DNA from: Ruminococcus flavefaciens
Lineage (GTDB): Bacteria; Bacillota; Clostridia; Oscillospirales; Ruminococcaceae
DNA: 7,456 nt
Reading direction: 5' to 3'
Assembly: GCA_902796705.1 (NCBI GenBank)
Contig: CADBQF010000061.1
Span: 1-7,456 of the forward strand
In this document: in pieces, positions 6,939-7,456 of the stretch
How the letters are laid out: each line of letters starts with the position of its first letter
Position numbering within the stretch: the stretch's first letter is position 1
The notes under the pieces: model-generated
What the model was told of the DNA's origin: nothing
The model's input: the letters and a program-made list of their open reading frames with translations, nothing else
Database searches by the model: none
Program-made: the position numbers and the translations under genes

Positions 6939-7295
6939 CTACCTTGCCGGGAATTTCCTGTACATCCTTAATATGTCGGGAACGCCGTATTTCTCCATAT
7001 ATCCGCAGAATTCCGAAGAACTCACTTCACACAGAGGCACACGGGCGACGATAACCATATCTATGCCTATCGGCATCTGGCTCTCGAACTGCCTGTATGC
7101 GAGGCGGATAAGCCTCTTGGCACGATTGCGTTTTACCGCATTCCCGATCTTCTTACCTGCGGTTATACCGAGCCGGTTAAAAGGTCTGCCGTTAGGTCTG
7201 ATATAAATAACAGAATACTTTGAAGCAGCAAATTTACCTTTTTTGTACAGAGCCACAAAGTCTCTGTTATCGTTCAATATTTCCGTATATAGCAT
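6939..7295 (-). CDS. rnpA: Ribonuclease P protein component
   Basis: RnpA is the small basic protein that binds the RNase P RNA and helps it cut the 5' leader from precursor tRNAs. The protein has 118 residues, typical for the family. Seen: N-terminal EILNDNRDFVALYKKG (5-20), whose aromatic residues belong to the leader-binding cleft, and the RNR signature GKKIGNAVKRNRAKRLIR (47-64). The reading frame stays open to 7364, but an upstream start would lie in the terminator hairpin, so ATG 7295 (MLYTEIL) is chosen. No good ribosome site precedes it: only GGT is found in the few bases between the leader hairpin and the ATG. The gene lies 93 nt after rpmH, with a terminator between. Confidence 0.94.
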   Translation of the reverse strand: MLYTEILNDNRDFVALYKKGKFAASKYSVIYIRPNGRPFNRLGITAGKKIGNAVKRNRAKRLIRLAYRQFESQMPIGIDMVIVARVPLCEVSSSEFCGYMEKYGVPDILRMYRKFPAR

Positions 7296-7310
7296 AACAA
7301 TACCATTTTT

Positions 7311-7333
7311 AGGGACACCGCACCGGAGTCCCT
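7311..7333 (-). promoter_or_regulatory. Hairpin in the rnpA leader
   Basis: On the minus strand AGGGAC (7333-7328) pairs with GTCCCT (7316-7311). Inside, after a T-T mismatch, CCG pairs with CGG around a GTG loop. It ends 15 nt before the rnpA ATG, where a ribosome site would be expected. It may influence rnpA translation or define the 5' end of processed mRNA; function is inferred only. Confidence 0.5.
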
Positions 7334-7350
7334 GAACAAGACCTGCTAAC

Positions 7351-7381
7351 AAAAAAGACCACAAAAAATGATTTTGTGGTC
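7351..7381 (-). terminator. Rho-independent terminator between rpmH and rnpA
   Basis: On the minus strand GACCACAAAA (7381-7372) pairs perfectly with TTTTGTGGTC (7366-7357) around a 5-nt loop, followed directly by six T (7356-7351). It begins 7 nt after the rpmH stop. The lower half is GC-containing and the top is A-T only, so strength is moderate. Because no convincing promoter is seen before rnpA, it probably acts as a partial terminator. Confidence 0.85.
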
Positions 7382-7388
7382 AGCCTCG

Positions 7389-7456
7389 TCAGTGAGTTAA
7401 TCTTGCTCTGCCCTTAGATCTTCTACGAGCTAAAACCTTTCTGCCGTTCTTAGTAG
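7389..7456 (-). CDS. rpmH: Large ribosomal subunit protein bL34, C-terminal part
   Basis: The last 21 residues are visible, starting TKNGRKVLARRRSKGRAR and ending LTH before a TGA stop at 7391-7389; the start lies beyond the right edge. The Arg/Lys-rich KNGRKVLARRR motif is diagnostic for bL34, a roughly 44-residue protein of the 50S subunit that contacts 23S rRNA. It is normally the first gene of this cluster, next to dnaA/oriC, and is followed here by an intrinsic terminator. Confidence 0.95.
   Translation of the reverse strand, partial: TKNGRKVLARRRSKGRARLTH

Overview
This window carries the classic origin-proximal cluster of low- to mid-GC Gram-positive bacteria, read entirely from the minus strand. 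In order of transcription (right to left) it is rpmH (3' end only) - rnpA - yidD - yidC - jag/khpB - mnmE - mnmG - rsmG. The gene order, a five-helix YidC without a lipoprotein signal, the strong GGAGG-type ribosome sites and the Ala/Pro/Glu-rich linker in Jag suggest a member of the Clostridia, probably an Oscillospiraceae/Ruminococcus-like anaerobe. That placement is inference from protein style, not a database match. dnaA and oriC are expected just beyond the right edge.

Right part (about 4.3-7.46 kb): the L34 C-terminus ends at 7389 and is followed at once by a Rho-independent terminator (7351-7381). Past it come a second hairpin and rnpA (RNase P protein), then yidD and yidC (membrane protein insertion) and jag (KH/R3H RNA-binding protein). 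From rnpA to jag the gaps are only 9-19 nt. YidC and YidD act at the inner membrane, while L34 and RnpA belong to the RNA/translation machinery. A 69-nt gap with a hairpin separates jag from mnmE.

Middle and left part (about 0.29-4.3 kb): mnmE and mnmG encode the two subunits of the tRNA wobble-uridine modification enzyme, and rsmG encodes the 16S rRNA m7G methyltransferase. mnmG and rsmG overlap by 11 nt. The 33-nt mnmE-mnmG gap is almost filled by a perfect 16-bp parS centromere site (2893-2908), which puts chromosome segregation by ParB inside this operon. rsmG is followed by a clear intrinsic terminator (235-269).

Left edge (1-291): no gene is supportable. It holds a long imperfect inverted repeat (1-106, with a perfect 23-bp core), a second strong palindrome (121-153) that resembles the one between jag and mnmE, about 80 nt with no clear feature (154-234), and the rsmG terminator. 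parA/parB/noc, often found after rsmG, do not appear before the window ends.

No new multi-gene system is visible; this is a housekeeping operon. The points worth a second look are the embedded parS, the long inverted repeat, the terminator between rpmH and rnpA, the repeated palindromes, and the long disordered segments of Jag.
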